64,000 nt of DNA, from positions 1 to 64,000 of the forward strand of contig JAKSIV010000010.1 in NCBI GenBank assembly GCA_024398635.1, written 5' to 3'. This DNA is from Bacteroidaceae bacterium. GTDB taxonomy: Bacteria > Bacteroidota > Bacteroidia > Bacteroidales > Bacteroidaceae. Positions 41,464-52,445 of this stretch are shown piece after piece. The notes under the pieces are model-generated. The model made no database searches, had not been told where the DNA came from, and worked only from the letters and a program-made list of their open reading frames with translations. Numbering within the stretch: the first letter of the stretch is position 1; each line of letters begins with the position of its first letter. Made by a program: the position numbers and the translations under genes.

Positions 41464-42428
41464 GCAGAGTGACAGTCCTTGTGGCGGCATATAATGCGGA
41501 GAAATATCTGGAAGAGTGTCTGGACTCGCTTGTGGGACAGACTCTCAGGGATATCCAAATCGTCTGCATTGATGACGCATCAACCGATTCCACATCTGAT
41601 ATCCTGCAGAGATATGCTGCAGGCGACAGCCGGATCAAGGTACTTAAGTGCAGTGCCAACAGCGGTCAGGCGGTTGCGCGCAATATGGGTATTGAAGTTG
41701 CAAGCGGCGATTACATTACGATGGTTGATGCCGATGACGTCCTGTCGGACAACGCCCTGGAACAGGCGGTCTCGGTGCTGGACGGGGATAAAGAGGCCGG
41801 TTCCGTATTGTTTAGCCTGGTTTATCTTGACGGACAGCATAAGACTCCGTATCCCATGCGTTCCGGTAAGAAGGAGTGGAGCGGACAGGAGGCTTTCCGT
41901 CTGAGTCTGGACTGGTCAGTTCACGGTTTGTACGTATCTAAAACAGAGCTGTTCAAGCGTTTTCCGTACGATACCTCATGCCGTCTTTACAGCGATGACA
42001 ACACCACCCGTATGCATTACCTCCATTCCGGAAAGGTAAAGACGTGCGATGGCATCTACTACTACCGTCAGCATGCTGAGAGCATGACCAATCGGATATC
42101 GGCCCGCAGGCTGGACCTGCTCGAGGCAAACGCTTCGATGGCACGTCAGCTGCGCGAGTCGGGGCAGGAGAGGGAGATCCTTGCCCTGTTTGAGAAAGAA
42201 CGTTGGATAAACCTTACCGGCATATGCGGTTTGTGGCTCAGAAACAGACAGATACAAGATAAAGCCGATGCGATGGAGAGGTTCCGCAAGGTATGGAACG
42301 ATATTGACAAAAGTCTGTTGCCCGCCGGACTTAAAATGAAGTTGGGTTACATTCCCTGCCATTCATTCAGGCTTTATTTCCTGCAGGTTCAATTCTATTT
42401 TGTTTTAAGGCGGTTTTTAGGAAAATAA
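41460..42428 (+). CDS. Glycosyltransferase family 2
   Basis: The 322 residues have VTVLVAAYNAEKYLEECLDSL, IDDASTDSTSDIL, ANSGQAVARNMGIEVASGDYITMVDADD, standard GT-A motifs. It is coupled to the Wzx-like flippase by a 4-bp overlap, so it probably extends the lipid-linked oligosaccharide that the flippase moves. Confidence 0.9.
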   Translation: MSRVTVLVAAYNAEKYLEECLDSLVGQTLRDIQIVCIDDASTDSTSDILQRYAAGDSRIKVLKCSANSGQAVARNMGIEVASGDYITMVDADDVLSDNALEQAVSVLDGDKEAGSVLFSLVYLDGQHKTPYPMRSGKKEWSGQEAFRLSLDWSVHGLYVSKTELFKRFPYDTSCRLYSDDNTTRMHYLHSGKVKTCDGIYYYRQHAESMTNRISARRLDLLEANASMARQLRESGQEREILALFEKERWINLTGICGLWLRNRQIQDKADAMERFRKVWNDIDKSLLPAGLKMKLGYIPCHSFRLYFLQVQFYFVLRRFLGK

Positions 42429-42481
42429 TCCGTATCTTTGCTAATTACGTATAGGAACAATAAAACGTATTAGCAATATAT

Positions 42482-44221
42482 ATGGACGAATTATTAGGAC
42501 TTGTTACTGCCAAGGCTCAGGAGTGGCTGGGCAGTTCTTTCGATGAGAAGACACGTAAAGAGGTAAAGGCTCTGTTGGCAAAAGAGGACAAATCAGACCT
42601 TATTGACGCATTCTACAAGGATCTGGAGTTCGGTACAGGCGGTCTGCGCGGAATCATGGGTGCAGGTACCAACCGCATGAATATCTACACCGTGGGTATG
42701 GCTACCCAGGGCCTGGCCAACTATCTTAACAGGAATTTCAAGGAGCGTAAGGAGATTTCGGTCGTAGTGGGACATGACTGCCGTAACAACGGACGTCTGT
42801 TTGCCGAGACCGTAGCAAACATATTCAGTGCAAACGGCATCAAGGTTTATCTGTTCGATGACCTGCGCCCCACACCTGAGGTATCATTCGCAATCCGTTA
42901 TCTGGGTTGCCAGAGCGGTGTGAACGTGACTGCCAGCCACAACCCCCGTGAGTACAACGGTTACAAGGCATACTGGGAGGACGGTGCACAGGTGCTGTCT
43001 CCGCATGATACCGGCATAATAGATGAGGTTGCCAAGGTTAAGGTAGCCGATATCAAGTTCAAGGGCAATCCCGCACTGATTCAGATTATCGGTGAGGAGG
43101 TTGACAAACCCTATCTGGATGCAATCGAGGGTATCTGCATCAACCCGGATCTGGTAAAGCGCAACAAGGATATATGCATCGTATATACTCCGCTTCACGG
43201 ATGCGGCCGCGTCATGATTCCGCGCTCACTCAAGCAGTGGGGATTCACCAATGTGAACTGCGTTCCCGAGCAGATGGTTCCGGACGGCAATTTCCCGACC
43301 GTGGTATCACCTAACCCCGAGTATCCTGAGGCTCTGACCATGGCTCTGGCCCTGGCCCGCAAACTGAACGCCGATGTGGTTATGGCATCGGACCCCGATG
43401 CTGACCGTCTGGGTGTGGCCTGCCGTGATGACAAGGGTGAGCTGACCCTTTTGAATGGTAACCAGACCGCAATGATTTTCCTCTACTACATCATAACACA
43501 GTACACCAAGCTGGGCAAGATGACAGGTAAGGAGTACATCGTCAAGACCATTGTGACCACAGAGGTCATAAGCCGCATTGCCGAGAAGAACAATCTTGAG
43601 ATGTTTGACTGCTACACCGGTTTCAAATGGATTGCCAAGGTCATTGCCGATGAGAACGCCAAGGGCAAGCACTATATCGGTGGCGGTGAGGAGAGCTTCG
43701 GATTCCTGGCCGAGGACTTTGTACGTGACAAGGATGCCGTTTCGGCCTGCTCACTGATGGCTGAGATTGCAGCTTGGGCCAAGGAGAACGGCAAGACTCT
43801 CTGGGATCTGCTGCTGGATGCATATCAGGAGTACGGATTCTCACAGGAGGCAGCCGTTAGCGTAGTCAAGCCCGGCAAGAGCGGTGCAGATGAGATAAAG
43901 GCCATGATGGAGCAGTTCCGCGCCAACCCGCCCAAGTCATTGGCAGGTGAGAAGGTGGTTCTGATAAAGGATTTCAAGCTGCTCAAGCAGACCGATGCCG
44001 CCGGTAAGGTAACCGACCTGGTTATGCCCGAGCCGTCAAACGTACTGCAGTATTTTACTGCCGCAGGAGATAAAATATCGGTTCGTCCTTCCGGTACTGA
44101 GCCCAAGATCAAGTTCTACATGGAGGCTAAGCTGCCCATGGCAAGCAAGAAGGATTACCTCAAGGTTCAGGTCGAGGCGATGAAGAAGATTGAGGCATTC
44201 AAGAAGGACCTGGGCATCTGA
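42482..44221 (+). CDS. Phosphoglucomutase/phosphomannomutase family enzyme
   Basis: The 579 residues include phosphoserine loop TASHNP (Ser152), metal site DPDADR, sugar-binding GGEESFGF and phosphate-binding RPSGTEPKIKFY. The length matches the long bacterial phospho-sugar mutase class (PgcA-like). It supplies hexose-1-phosphate for nucleotide sugars used by the glycan genes just upstream. TATCTTTG at 42433-42440 is its -7 box. Confidence 0.9.
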   Translation: MDELLGLVTAKAQEWLGSSFDEKTRKEVKALLAKEDKSDLIDAFYKDLEFGTGGLRGIMGAGTNRMNIYTVGMATQGLANYLNRNFKERKEISVVVGHDCRNNGRLFAETVANIFSANGIKVYLFDDLRPTPEVSFAIRYLGCQSGVNVTASHNPREYNGYKAYWEDGAQVLSPHDTGIIDEVAKVKVADIKFKGNPALIQIIGEEVDKPYLDAIEGICINPDLVKRNKDICIVYTPLHGCGRVMIPRSLKQWGFTNVNCVPEQMVPDGNFPTVVSPNPEYPEALTMALALARKLNADVVMASDPDADRLGVACRDDKGELTLLNGNQTAMIFLYYIITQYTKLGKMTGKEYIVKTIVTTEVISRIAEKNNLEMFDCYTGFKWIAKVIADENAKGKHYIGGGEESFGFLAEDFVRDKDAVSACSLMAEIAAWAKENGKTLWDLLLDAYQEYGFSQEAAVSVVKPGKSGADEIKAMMEQFRANPPKSLAGEKVVLIKDFKLLKQTDAAGKVTDLVMPEPSNVLQYFTAAGDKISVRPSGTEPKIKFYMEAKLPMASKKDYLKVQVEAMKKIEAFKKDLGI

Positions 44222-44233
44222 ATTGAACGGTAG

Positions 44234-45967
44234 ATGAGACGGCTGGGTGTCATATCAGGTCTGTTTGCCGCGTTGGTATGTGTGGCGGTTGCAGGTTGTT
44301 CCGACGACGGAACGGTCACTGTACGTGTTGTCTCCACATCCGATATCCACGGCCGCATATTTGACAAAGACTGTGTCACCGGCGATGAGAGGGAGGGCAG
44401 TATGGCCAAGTTCTCCACGTTCCTGAACAGGCAGCGTAAAGAGTATCGTAACGTTATCTATCTCGATGCCGGCGATATGCTTCAGGGCTCGGTTGACGTC
44501 TATCAGGATGTGACTGCCCAGTACCGCAGGCCGAGTCTTGCGGCTGCAGCTTTCAACTCTCTGGGATGCTATGCCACAGTGCTTGGAAACCATGATTTCT
44601 CCGTGGGAGTTCCAAGTTATGACCGTTTCTTCAGAAGTATAGAATGTCCTGTACTTGGAGCCAATGTCTATTTTGATGCCCCCGGCGATTATCTGCCTCC
44701 ATACAGAATTTATGAGACAAAGGGGGTTAGGATTGCCATTCTGGGCATGTCGACGCCATTAAGCAATATCCAGCAGCCAAAAGACCGCAGGGAACTTGAC
44801 GTGGCTGACATAACAGAATCGGCCAAATACTGGATGCCCATACTCAAGGAAGAGGAGAAAGCCGATGTAGTTATAGGCTTGTTCCATTCAGGCTATGACG
44901 GCGGCCGCAACGAGGACGGAATTACCGAGAACGTTGTCCGTAAGATACTCGGGGAGGTGCCGGGATTCAACTTAATCCTGTTTGGCCATGACCACAGGGC
45001 GCGTTGCCTCAAGAGTGTCGATTGCAACGGCGATTCGGTACTGCTGCTCAATACCGGCCCGTTCATGACGAACGCCGGCGTGGCAACCGTTACCGTTACC
45101 GGAGCCAAGACCGGCAACCCCGTCATCCGGACTGACGGCCAGCTTGTGAATATTACGGGAGAGATACCTGACAAGAAGTTTATGAAGCAACTTTCCGGAT
45201 GGTACGATGATGTCAAAGAGTACTCGGACTCTGTAATGGGAGTGCTTGCAAATCCGCTTGATGCCAATTCTATCCTTTGGGACAGATCATCATTGATGGA
45301 TTTCCTGCATTCAATACAGATGCGCTTTGGCGGGGCCGAGGTCTCCCTTGCATCACCAGGATTCAACAGGAACTGTTTCCCGGCAGGTGAAATCAGGGGA
45401 AAGGATATGTTCGACCTCTACAGTTCTGACAATTTCATGGTATCTGTCCAGATGAAGGGCAGTGAAATCAGGACAATCCTGGAGAATTCGGCAAGTCAGT
45501 ACTACAATACCGTCACAAACGGGAACGGCGGCCTTTTAAAATCGCGCAGACGCTCCCTGAGCAATCTTGTGACTGCAGCAGGTATCCGTTATGAGATTGA
45601 TGTAACCAAACCTGAAGGAAAACGTATCCGCATAATCTCCATGTCTGACGGCACCCCGTTCGATCCTGGGAGAATGTATCGTACCACGATCAATTCATAT
45701 CAGTATTTCGGTACCACGCTGCCTCGGGTAATAGGTATCACTCCAAATGAGATGCGTAAAAGACTGAACAGCTCGTCGCCTGCCGATATCCGTTTCTATA
45801 TGATCACGGCATTGTCCCTGAGCCGCGAGATGGATCAGCCTTATAGCGTAAAGGAGATGACAGACTGGAAACTGGTACCCCAGGGTATCGTTTCCGAATG
45901 TCTTGCAAAAGACACTTTGAACTTTAACAATACGGTGACACGTACGTCGCTAAATGGGACTAATTAA
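44234..45967 (+). CDS. 5'-nucleotidase / UDP-sugar hydrolase lipoprotein
   Basis: The 577 residues have a lipobox (VAGC) and the metallophosphatase motifs STSDIHGRIF, YLDAGDMLQGS, LGNHDFSVG and FGHDHRA. The C-terminal 5'-nucleotidase domain includes LASPGFNRNCFPAG and the sandwich region near MYRTTINSYQYFG. It dephosphorylates nucleotides outside the cytoplasm. Spacing of 12 bp from the mutase and 13 bp to the SPOR gene suggests one transcript. Confidence 0.87.
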   Translation: MRRLGVISGLFAALVCVAVAGCSDDGTVTVRVVSTSDIHGRIFDKDCVTGDEREGSMAKFSTFLNRQRKEYRNVIYLDAGDMLQGSVDVYQDVTAQYRRPSLAAAAFNSLGCYATVLGNHDFSVGVPSYDRFFRSIECPVLGANVYFDAPGDYLPPYRIYETKGVRIAILGMSTPLSNIQQPKDRRELDVADITESAKYWMPILKEEEKADVVIGLFHSGYDGGRNEDGITENVVRKILGEVPGFNLILFGHDHRARCLKSVDCNGDSVLLLNTGPFMTNAGVATVTVTGAKTGNPVIRTDGQLVNITGEIPDKKFMKQLSGWYDDVKEYSDSVMGVLANPLDANSILWDRSSLMDFLHSIQMRFGGAEVSLASPGFNRNCFPAGEIRGKDMFDLYSSDNFMVSVQMKGSEIRTILENSASQYYNTVTNGNGGLLKSRRRSLSNLVTAAGIRYEIDVTKPEGKRIRIISMSDGTPFDPGRMYRTTINSYQYFGTTLPRVIGITPNEMRKRLNSSSPADIRFYMITALSLSREMDQPYSVKEMTDWKLVPQGIVSECLAKDTLNFNNTVTRTSLNGTN

Positions 45968-45980
45968 ATAATAACTGACT

Positions 45981-46457
45981 ATGAAGAGAATAGTTTATTT
46001 GCTGATTGCGGGAACAGTCCTTTCGTTCTCAGCGTGCAAATCAAGCCAGAATGCCTATAAGGAGGCATATGAGAAGGCAGTTGCAAATGATGAGCCCAAG
46101 GCTGTCATTGAGGAGCCTGTGGTTGCCGAAAACCAGGCACCTACAGCCGAAGATGTGACCAATATATCTGTCCGCGAGGAGAAGGTATCGGTTGTATCCG
46201 GCGAACAGGAGATCAAGGCATACGGTATCGTGTGCGGCAGTTTCTCACTTAGAGCCAATGCTGATGCCCTCAGGGAGCGCCTTATCAATGATGGCTATAA
46301 GGCTGTCGTTGTGGTTAATGAGGCTGGCAAGACCTTCCGTGTGGTTTGCGCAAGCTATGACACAAAGGAGGAGGCTGTAGCAGAACGTACCAAGTTCAAG
46401 GCCAGATATCCTGACAATCAGGATTTCCAGAGTGCCTGGATTCTCTACAGGAAATAG
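45981..46457 (+). CDS. SPOR-domain lipoprotein
   Basis: The 158 residues have a lipobox (FSAC) and low-complexity acidic linker to about residue 75, then a C-terminal SPOR domain (AYGIVCGSFSLRANADALRERLINDGYKAVVVVNEAGKTFRVV). SPOR domains bind denuded septal peptidoglycan, so a role in division or envelope maintenance is likely. Its stop codon shares one base with the ruvX GTG start. Confidence 0.85.
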   Translation: MKRIVYLLIAGTVLSFSACKSSQNAYKEAYEKAVANDEPKAVIEEPVVAENQAPTAEDVTNISVREEKVSVVSGEQEIKAYGIVCGSFSLRANADALRERLINDGYKAVVVVNEAGKTFRVVCASYDTKEEAVAERTKFKARYPDNQDFQSAWILYRK

Positions 46458-46882
46458 TGGGTAGGATTCTCGCTATCGACTACGGTACCAAACGTACCGG
46501 TATCGCGGTTACTGATCCGCTTCGCATAGTGCCGGGCGGACTGAAGACTGTAGCCACTCATGAGCTGCAGGCGTTTTTGGCAGACTATTTCGGCAAGGAG
46601 CAGGTAGACGTGATTGTGGTCGGTTATCCTACCAATATGAACGGTGAGGATTCGGCCAGCATGAAACAGATACGTCCTTTCGTGGAGAAACTGACTAAAC
46701 TTTACCCCGACAAGAAGGTCGTGATGTTTGATGAGCGTTTTACCTCTGTCATTGCCCAGCGTGCCATTCTGGATTCGGGTATCGGCCGTATGGCGCGCCG
46801 TAACAAGGCACTTGTGGATGAGGTGAGCGCAACCATCATTCTGGAGTCGTTTATGGATTCAAAACAATACAAAGATTTATGA
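46457..46882 (+). CDS. ruvX: Putative pre-16S rRNA nuclease / RuvX (YqgF)
   Basis: The 141-residue RNase H-fold protein has GRILAIDYGTKRTGIAVTDPL, VGYPTNMNGEDS, FDERFTSVIAQRAI and DEVSATIILESF. It processes 16S rRNA 5' ends or Holliday junctions. The start is GTG 46457, as no nearer ATG precedes the conserved GRILAID. It overlaps def by 4 bp. Confidence 0.92.
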   Translation: MGRILAIDYGTKRTGIAVTDPLRIVPGGLKTVATHELQAFLADYFGKEQVDVIVVGYPTNMNGEDSASMKQIRPFVEKLTKLYPDKKVVMFDERFTSVIAQRAILDSGIGRMARRNKALVDEVSATIILESFMDSKQYKDL

Positions 46883-47436
46883 TATTACCGATTTATACTT
46901 ACGGACAGGGTGTCCTGAAAAAAGAGGCCGAGGAGATTGACAGCAGTTACGAGGGATTGCAGCAGCTTATTCAGGATATGTTTGAGACCTTGAAAAAGGC
47001 CGAAGGAGTGGGGTTGGCTGCTCCGCAGGTGGGCCTGCCTATCCGTCTGGCAGTAGTTGACCTGGATGTCATTTCTGATGACCAGCCGGAATTCAAGGGT
47101 TATTTCCGTACATACATCAATCCCTATATAGAAGAGACTGACGGTGCGATGGTTCCCTATGAGGAGGGCTGCCTGAGCTTTCCGGGCATACACGAGAAGG
47201 TGAACCGTCCCGAGCGCGTACGCGTGAGCTGGCAGGATGAAAACTTCCAGGAGCATGACGAGTGGTTCGAAGGGTTCCCTGCACGTGTGCTGCAGCATGA
47301 GATAGATCATCTTGACGGCAAATGTTTCATAGACCGTATGTCTCCCTTGCGCAGACAGATGAACAAGAAGGCCCTCAGCTCGATTGCGGCCGGAAAGTTC
47401 AGCTGTGACTATAAAGTGAAGATATCACACAAATAA
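46879..47436 (+). CDS. def: Peptide deformylase
   Basis: The 185 residues contain all three motifs: GVGLAAPQVG, EGCLSFPG with the metal-binding Cys, and QHEIDHLDG with the catalytic Glu and two His ligands. It removes N-formyl groups from new proteins. ATGA overlap with ruvX. Confidence 0.96.
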   Translation: MILPIYTYGQGVLKKEAEEIDSSYEGLQQLIQDMFETLKKAEGVGLAAPQVGLPIRLAVVDLDVISDDQPEFKGYFRTYINPYIEETDGAMVPYEEGCLSFPGIHEKVNRPERVRVSWQDENFQEHDEWFEGFPARVLQHEIDHLDGKCFIDRMSPLRRQMNKKALSSIAAGKFSCDYKVKISHK

Positions 47437-47437
47437 A

Positions 47438-49429
47438 ATGAGGATAGGGCGTACCATCATTGCTTGTACTGCAGCCCTATGGATGCTTTGTGCTCCGGCA
47501 AAGGCTCAGATCAACACTGACCGTATGATGTCGGTGGGTCGTACCGCCCTCTATTTTGATGACTATGTCCTCTCTATCCAGTATTTCAATCAGGTAATCA
47601 ACGCCAAGCCGTATCTGGCAGAGCCCTATTTCTACAGGGCGGTTGCCAAACTGTCGCTGGAGGATTATCGCGGTGCGGAGCAGGATTGCAGCAGTGCCTT
47701 GGAGAGAAACCCCTTTCTGGTCAACTGCTATCAGGTACGCGGATTGGCAAGGGTTTATCAGGAACGTTATGCAGATGCCATAAGTGACTTTAAGGCAGGT
47801 CTGCGGCTTGATCCCGATAACAGTTCAATGCGTCATAACCTGATACTTTGCCTGGCCCGTAACGGACAGGCCGACGAGGCGCTGAAAGCCGCCGATACAC
47901 TTATCGCTTCATCTCCCAAATACGCCCCGGCAATGGCTATGCGCTCTGACCTGCTTTGGGAGCAGGGGGACAGCGCAGGTGCGTTGGAGTGGGTGAACAA
48001 GGCGTTGGATATCAACAAGTACGATGCCGGTATGCTCCACCATCGTGGCGTGATGCTGGCCCGTATGGAACGATATGAGGAGGCCGAGCAGGATCTGGAC
48101 CGTGCCATCTATCTTGACCCAGGTGATGCCGGTGTTTACATAACCCGTGCCATGGTACGATATTTCCGTGATAATCTGAACGGTGCGCTTGCCGATTATG
48201 ATATGTCCATAATGATAGATCCGGCTAGCGTGACAGGCCATTACAACCGTGGTAACCTGCGTGCCCAGATAGGTGATGACAACCGTGCCATTGAGGATTT
48301 TGACATCGTTATCGATGCCGAGCCCGACAATATGCTTGCCATATTCTATCGCGGCGTGCTGCGTGACCAGACCGGTGATTACCGTGGTGCTGAACAGGAT
48401 ATATCACGTGTGCTTGCGGAGTACCCGCAGTTTACGCAGGGTTATCAGATACGCAGTGAGGTGCGCGCCAAACTTGGCAATCATCGTGGTGCCGAAGAGG
48501 ATGCCATGGTGGTGTTGCGTGATCAGAACCGTCGTTTCAACAATGCCATGGGCTATTCTGATGATTCAGGCGATGAAGATGACGGTAAAACCCGTGAGCG
48601 CTCTGACAAGAACGTACGCAATTACCGCAAGATCATTGTAGACGAGGATCTTGAGAACTCCACCGGATTCTCGAGCGAGTACCGTGGCAAGGTGCAGAAC
48701 CGCAATGTTGATGTCAAGTACCTTGAACCATATAGACTGACATATTACAGGGACAACGACAAGTCCATCAGCAGGGTATATAACAGCAGGGTTGTGGACG
48801 AGCTGTCCGCTTCGGGATGCTTCATGTCGGAGATCCTGCTTGAGAACCATGAGGTCCAGCTTGACGAAAGACAGATAGACAAACTTTTTGCGGATATAGG
48901 ACTGCGTACCCAGAATCTGATGGATAATCCCGCAAATGCAGGATGCGTGTTGCTGGCGAGAGCTTTGGATTTTGCCTTGCTTCAGGATTTCACGAATGCG
49001 GAATCAGACCTGGATCTGGCTGTATCGGTCGATCCCGAAAACTGGGCCGTATGGTTCTGCCGTGGACAGATAACAGCCCGCTCCATCGAGGTCAAGCGTG
49101 CCGAGCAGGAGACTGATCTGGGCGAGCCGGGCTACCAGTTCGTAATCAGAGACCTGACACGTGCCATTGAGCTTGAGCCTTCATTCGCATATGCATACTA
49201 TAACCGTGGTACATTCTATGCCATGACCAATGACATGCATGCCGCCCTGGTGGATTTTGACAAGGCAATAGAACTTGACGAGACTCTTGCCGAGGCATGG
49301 TATAACCGCGGGCTTGTCCTGGTGCTTCTCAACCGCATGGACGATGCGTTCCGTGACTTGAGCCGTGCGGGTGAGCTTGGCATTTATTCGGCATATAATA
49401 TCATCAAACGCTTCTCAAAGTCTGAATAA
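47438..49429 (+). CDS. Secreted tetratricopeptide-repeat protein
   Basis: The 663 residues start with a signal peptide ending APAKAQ. About eight TPR units run to residue 350 (motif ...A..DF...I..DP......Y.RG), followed by a charged, less regular insertion (about 365-480). Two or three more TPRs end the protein (AIELEPSFAYAYYNRGTFY, AIELDETLAEAWYNRGLVL). Such proteins act as scaffolds in the periplasm. It starts 2 bp after def. Confidence 0.85.
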   Translation: MRIGRTIIACTAALWMLCAPAKAQINTDRMMSVGRTALYFDDYVLSIQYFNQVINAKPYLAEPYFYRAVAKLSLEDYRGAEQDCSSALERNPFLVNCYQVRGLARVYQERYADAISDFKAGLRLDPDNSSMRHNLILCLARNGQADEALKAADTLIASSPKYAPAMAMRSDLLWEQGDSAGALEWVNKALDINKYDAGMLHHRGVMLARMERYEEAEQDLDRAIYLDPGDAGVYITRAMVRYFRDNLNGALADYDMSIMIDPASVTGHYNRGNLRAQIGDDNRAIEDFDIVIDAEPDNMLAIFYRGVLRDQTGDYRGAEQDISRVLAEYPQFTQGYQIRSEVRAKLGNHRGAEEDAMVVLRDQNRRFNNAMGYSDDSGDEDDGKTRERSDKNVRNYRKIIVDEDLENSTGFSSEYRGKVQNRNVDVKYLEPYRLTYYRDNDKSISRVYNSRVVDELSASGCFMSEILLENHEVQLDERQIDKLFADIGLRTQNLMDNPANAGCVLLARALDFALLQDFTNAESDLDLAVSVDPENWAVWFCRGQITARSIEVKRAEQETDLGEPGYQFVIRDLTRAIELEPSFAYAYYNRGTFYAMTNDMHAALVDFDKAIELDETLAEAWYNRGLVLVLLNRMDDAFRDLSRAGELGIYSAYNIIKRFSKSE

Positions 49430-49494
49430 CCTGTGCTTATTTAAAAAGAAATTGATAATTTTGCACGCTTAAACAGGAAATTCTATTTAAAAAC

Positions 49495-51441
49495 ATGATA
49501 AAAATTACGTTTCCCGACGGTTCCGTACGCGAGTATGAGAGCGGCGTAACCGGTTATGAGATTGCTGAGAGTATCAGCCAGAGGCTGGCTCAGGAGGTGC
49601 TGGCATGCAGTGTTAACGGTGAGATTACAGAGCTTAACCGTCCTATAACAGCCGATGCTACCATCAAGTTGCACAAGTGGGAGGATGAAGAGGCCAAGCA
49701 CGCATACTGGCACACCAGCGCCCACCTTATGGCAGAGGCACTGCAGGAACTCTATCCCGGCACACAGTTCGGTATAGGTCCGGCAATTGAGAAGGGATTC
49801 TACTATGATATCATGCCCCCCGAAGGCGTTGTTATCAAGGAGAGTGATTTCCCGGCTATCGAAGCCAGGATGAAGGAACTCGTCCAGAAGAAGGAGAAAC
49901 TGGTCCGCAAGGAGATATCCAAGGCCGATGCCCTGAAGTTCTTCGGTGACCGTGGACAGAGCTACAAGAATGAGCTTATTGCCGATCTTGAGGACGGAAC
50001 CATCACAACTTACACTCAGGGTAACTACACGGACCTGTGCCGTGGACCGCACCTGGTGGATACATCGGCCATCAAGGCTGTCAAGCTGCTGGCTACATCG
50101 GCCGCTTATTGGCGCGGTGATGAGAAGCGCCCGCAGATGACCCGTATCTACGGTATATCATTCCCCAAGCAGAAGATGCTGGATGAGTATATTGAGCTTA
50201 TTGAGGAGGCCAAGAAACGTGACCACCGTAAGATAGGTAAGGAGATGGAGCTCTTCATGTTCAGTGACATGGTAGGTAAGGGCCTTCCCATCTGGCTTCC
50301 CAAAGGCACAGCACTGCGTCTGCGCCTGCAGGATTTCCTGTCACGTATCCAGAAGCGTTACGGTTACCAGCAGGTAATCACCCCGCATATCGGTTCAAAG
50401 CAGTTGTATGTAACCTCAGGTCACTGGGATCACTACGGCAAGGACAGCTTTCAGCCCATCACCACTCCCGAGGAGGGTGAGTGCTACCTGCTCAAGCCTA
50501 TGAACTGCCCTCACCACTGCTGCATATTCAAGTCACAGCCCCGTTCATACCGTGACCTGCCTCTGCGTATAGCTGAGTTCGGTACCGTATACCGTTACGA
50601 GCAGAGCGGTGAGCTTCACGGACTGACCCGTGTACGCAGTTTTACCCAGGATGATGCGCATATTTTCTGCCGTCCTGACCAGGTTAAGGGTGAGTTCATC
50701 CGCGTTATGGAGATTATCGAGATAATCTTCAAGGCTCTTAACTTTGACAACTTTGAGGCTCAGATATCACTCCGTGACCCCAACGATCACGAGAAGTATG
50801 TGGGCAGTGATGAGGTCTGGGAGAAGGCTGAGCGCGCTATCGTCGAGGCTTGTGAGGAGAAGGGTCTTAAGGCAACCGTTGAGTACGGCGAGGCTGCATT
50901 CTACGGTCCCAAGCTGGACTTCATGGTTAAGGATGCCCTGGGCCGCCGCTGGCAGCTGGGTACCATCCAGGTTGACTACAACCTGCCGCAGAGATTCGAG
51001 CTCGAGTATATAGGCTCTGACAACCAGAAGGAGCGTCCGGTTATGATCCACCGCGCACCGTTCGGTTCAATGGAGCGTTTCGTTGCAGTGCTCATTGAGC
51101 ATACCGCCGGTAAGTTCCCGCTGTGGCTCATTCCTGACCAGGTTGCTATCCTGCCTATCTCCGAGAAGGCTAACGACTACGCACACAAGGTTCAGAAAGA
51201 ACTTGAGGACAAGTATGAGGTCCGCGGGTTTGTCGATGACCGTAACGAGAAGATTGGACGTAAGATCCGTGACAACGAGGTCAAGCACATTCCTTACATG
51301 CTTGTGGTAGGTGAGAAAGAGGCCGAAAACGGTGAGGTGAACGTTCGTAAGCAGGGTGCAGAGAACCTTGGAAACATGAAAATTGACGATTTCGGTAAAA
51401 AAATAGCCGAAGAAGTTAATTCTATGATAAATAAATGGTAA
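49495..51441 (+). CDS. thrS: Threonyl-tRNA synthetase
   Basis: The 648 residues have an N-terminal TGS domain, an editing domain with [11 protein letters not shown], and a class II core with zinc Cys in MNCPHHCC. Motif 2 is [27 protein letters not shown] and motif 3 region [13 protein letters not shown], with a C-terminal anticodon-binding domain ([15 protein letters not shown]). TAATTTTG at 49456-49463 is the -7 box. The gene heads the thrS-infC-rpmI-rplT cluster. Confidence 0.96.
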   Translation: MIKITFPDGSVREYESGVTGYEIAESISQRLAQEVLACSVNGEITELNRPITADATIKLHKWEDEEAKHAYWHTSAHLMAEALQELYPGTQFGIGPAIEKGFYYDIMPPEGVVIKESDFPAIEARMKELVQKKEKLVRKEISKADALKFFGDRGQSYKNELIADLEDGTITTYTQGNYTDLCRGPHLVDTSAIKAVKLLATSAAYWRGDEKRPQMTRIYGISFPKQKMLDEYIELIEEAKKRDHRKIGKEMELFMFSDMVGKGLPIWLPKGTALRLRLQDFLSRIQKRYGYQQVITPHIGSKQLYVTSGHWDHYGKDSFQPITTPEEGECYLLKPMNCPHHCCIFKSQPRSYRDLPLRIAEFGTVYRYEQSGELHGLTRVRSFTQDDAHIFCRPDQVKGEFIRVMEIIEIIFKALNFDNFEAQISLRDPNDHEKYVGSDEVWEKAERAIVEACEEKGLKATVEYGEAAFYGPKLDFMVKDALGRRWQLGTIQVDYNLPQRFELEYIGSDNQKERPVMIHRAPFGSMERFVAVLIEHTAGKFPLWLIPDQVAILPISEKANDYAHKVQKELEDKYEVRGFVDDRNEKIGRKIRDNEVKHIPYMLVVGEKEAENGEVNVRKQGAENLGNMKIDDFGKKIAEEVNSMINKW

Positions 51442-51516
51442 TTTTGCGCCCGCTTGGAATAATATTTTTGAATTAGGTATAAGAAGAAGAGAAAACAAAC
51501 ATATAAAAGATTCTGA

Positions 51517-52089
51517 ATGAAGAAAGACAATTTGAGTGATCAGTATCAGATAAATGACGAGATCCGTGCCCGTGAGGTCCGCATAGTCGGTGAAGGCTTT
51601 GAACCCAAAGTGGTTTCACTGCGTGAGGCTCTGAAGATAGCTGACGATATGGAGTTGGATCTGGTTCTGATTTCACCGAATGCAGTTCCTCCGGTATGCA
51701 GAATCGTTGATTTCTCCAAGTTCATATACCAACTCAAGAAAAAGCAGAAGGAGGCCAAGGCAAAGCAAGTCAAGATTGACGTCAAGGAGATACGGTTCGG
51801 ACCCCAGACTGATGATCACGACTACAACTTCAAGTTGAAGCATGCCATGGGTTTCCTGCAGAACGGTGACAAGGTTAAGGCATATGTGTTCTTCCGTGGC
51901 CGTTCAATATTGTTCAAGGAGCAGGGTGAGGCTATCCTGGCACGCTTTGCAAAAGACCTTGAGGAGTACGGAAAGCAGGAGCAGACACCCATTTTGGAGG
52001 GCAAGCGTATGACGATATTCATATCACCCAAGAAGGGTGGAGCCCCCAAGAAGGCCGATGCACCCAAGCAGGAAGACAATAAAGAATAA
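51517..52089 (+). CDS. infC: Translation initiation factor IF-3
   Basis: The 190 residues have the N-domain ([16 protein letters not shown]), linker ([21 protein letters not shown]) and C-domain ([25 protein letters not shown]), with a charged tail [17 protein letters not shown] start, not the AUU used in E. coli. TAATTTTG (51439-51446) overlaps the thrS stop and may give infC its own promoter. Confidence 0.95.
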   Translation: MKKDNLSDQYQINDEIRAREVRIVGEGFEPKVVSLREALKIADDMELDLVLISPNAVPPVCRIVDFSKFIYQLKKKQKEAKAKQVKIDVKEIRFGPQTDDHDYNFKLKHAMGFLQNGDKVKAYVFFRGRSILFKEQGEAILARFAKDLEEYGKQEQTPILEGKRMTIFISPKKGGAPKKADAPKQEDNKE

Positions 52090-52155
52090 ACCGACCGTCA
52101 TGGCTCCGGCATGGTGCCCAGCGGTTATAAATAACAAACAAAACTATTAATAACA

Positions 52156-52353
52156 ATGTTGAAATCAAAGACTAATTCCGGTTCCAAAAAAAGATTCGCT
52201 CTTACCGGATCGGGCAAAATCAAGAGAAAACACGCTTACCACAGCCACATTCTTACAAAGAAGACTAAGAAGCGTAAAAGAAATCTGGATCATTTCACTC
52301 TTCTGGACCAGGCTAATGTTAAGATGGTCAAGGAGCTGCTTTGCATGAGATAA
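52156..52353 (+). CDS. rpmI: 50S ribosomal protein L35
   Basis: The 65-residue basic protein [31 protein letters not shown] is L35. It lies 66 bp after infC; the spacer has a weak hairpin that could take part in L20-type autoregulation, but this is uncertain. Confidence 0.96.
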   Translation: MLKSKTNSGSKKRFALTGSGKIKRKHAYHSHILTKKTKKRKRNLDHFTLLDQANVKMVKELLCMR

Positions 52354-52445
52354 CCCGATTAAGAGATCAGTCAAAAGAAAATTAACCGACTTGTCAGCCC
52401 AAAGTCCTGTAAACGCGGGCGCTGACATTCAAAAAACAAAAAACT

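Noticed and set aside
42593..43672. - strand frames inside the phosphohexomutase gene
   Set aside because: Shadow frames; the + strand gene has every mutase motif.
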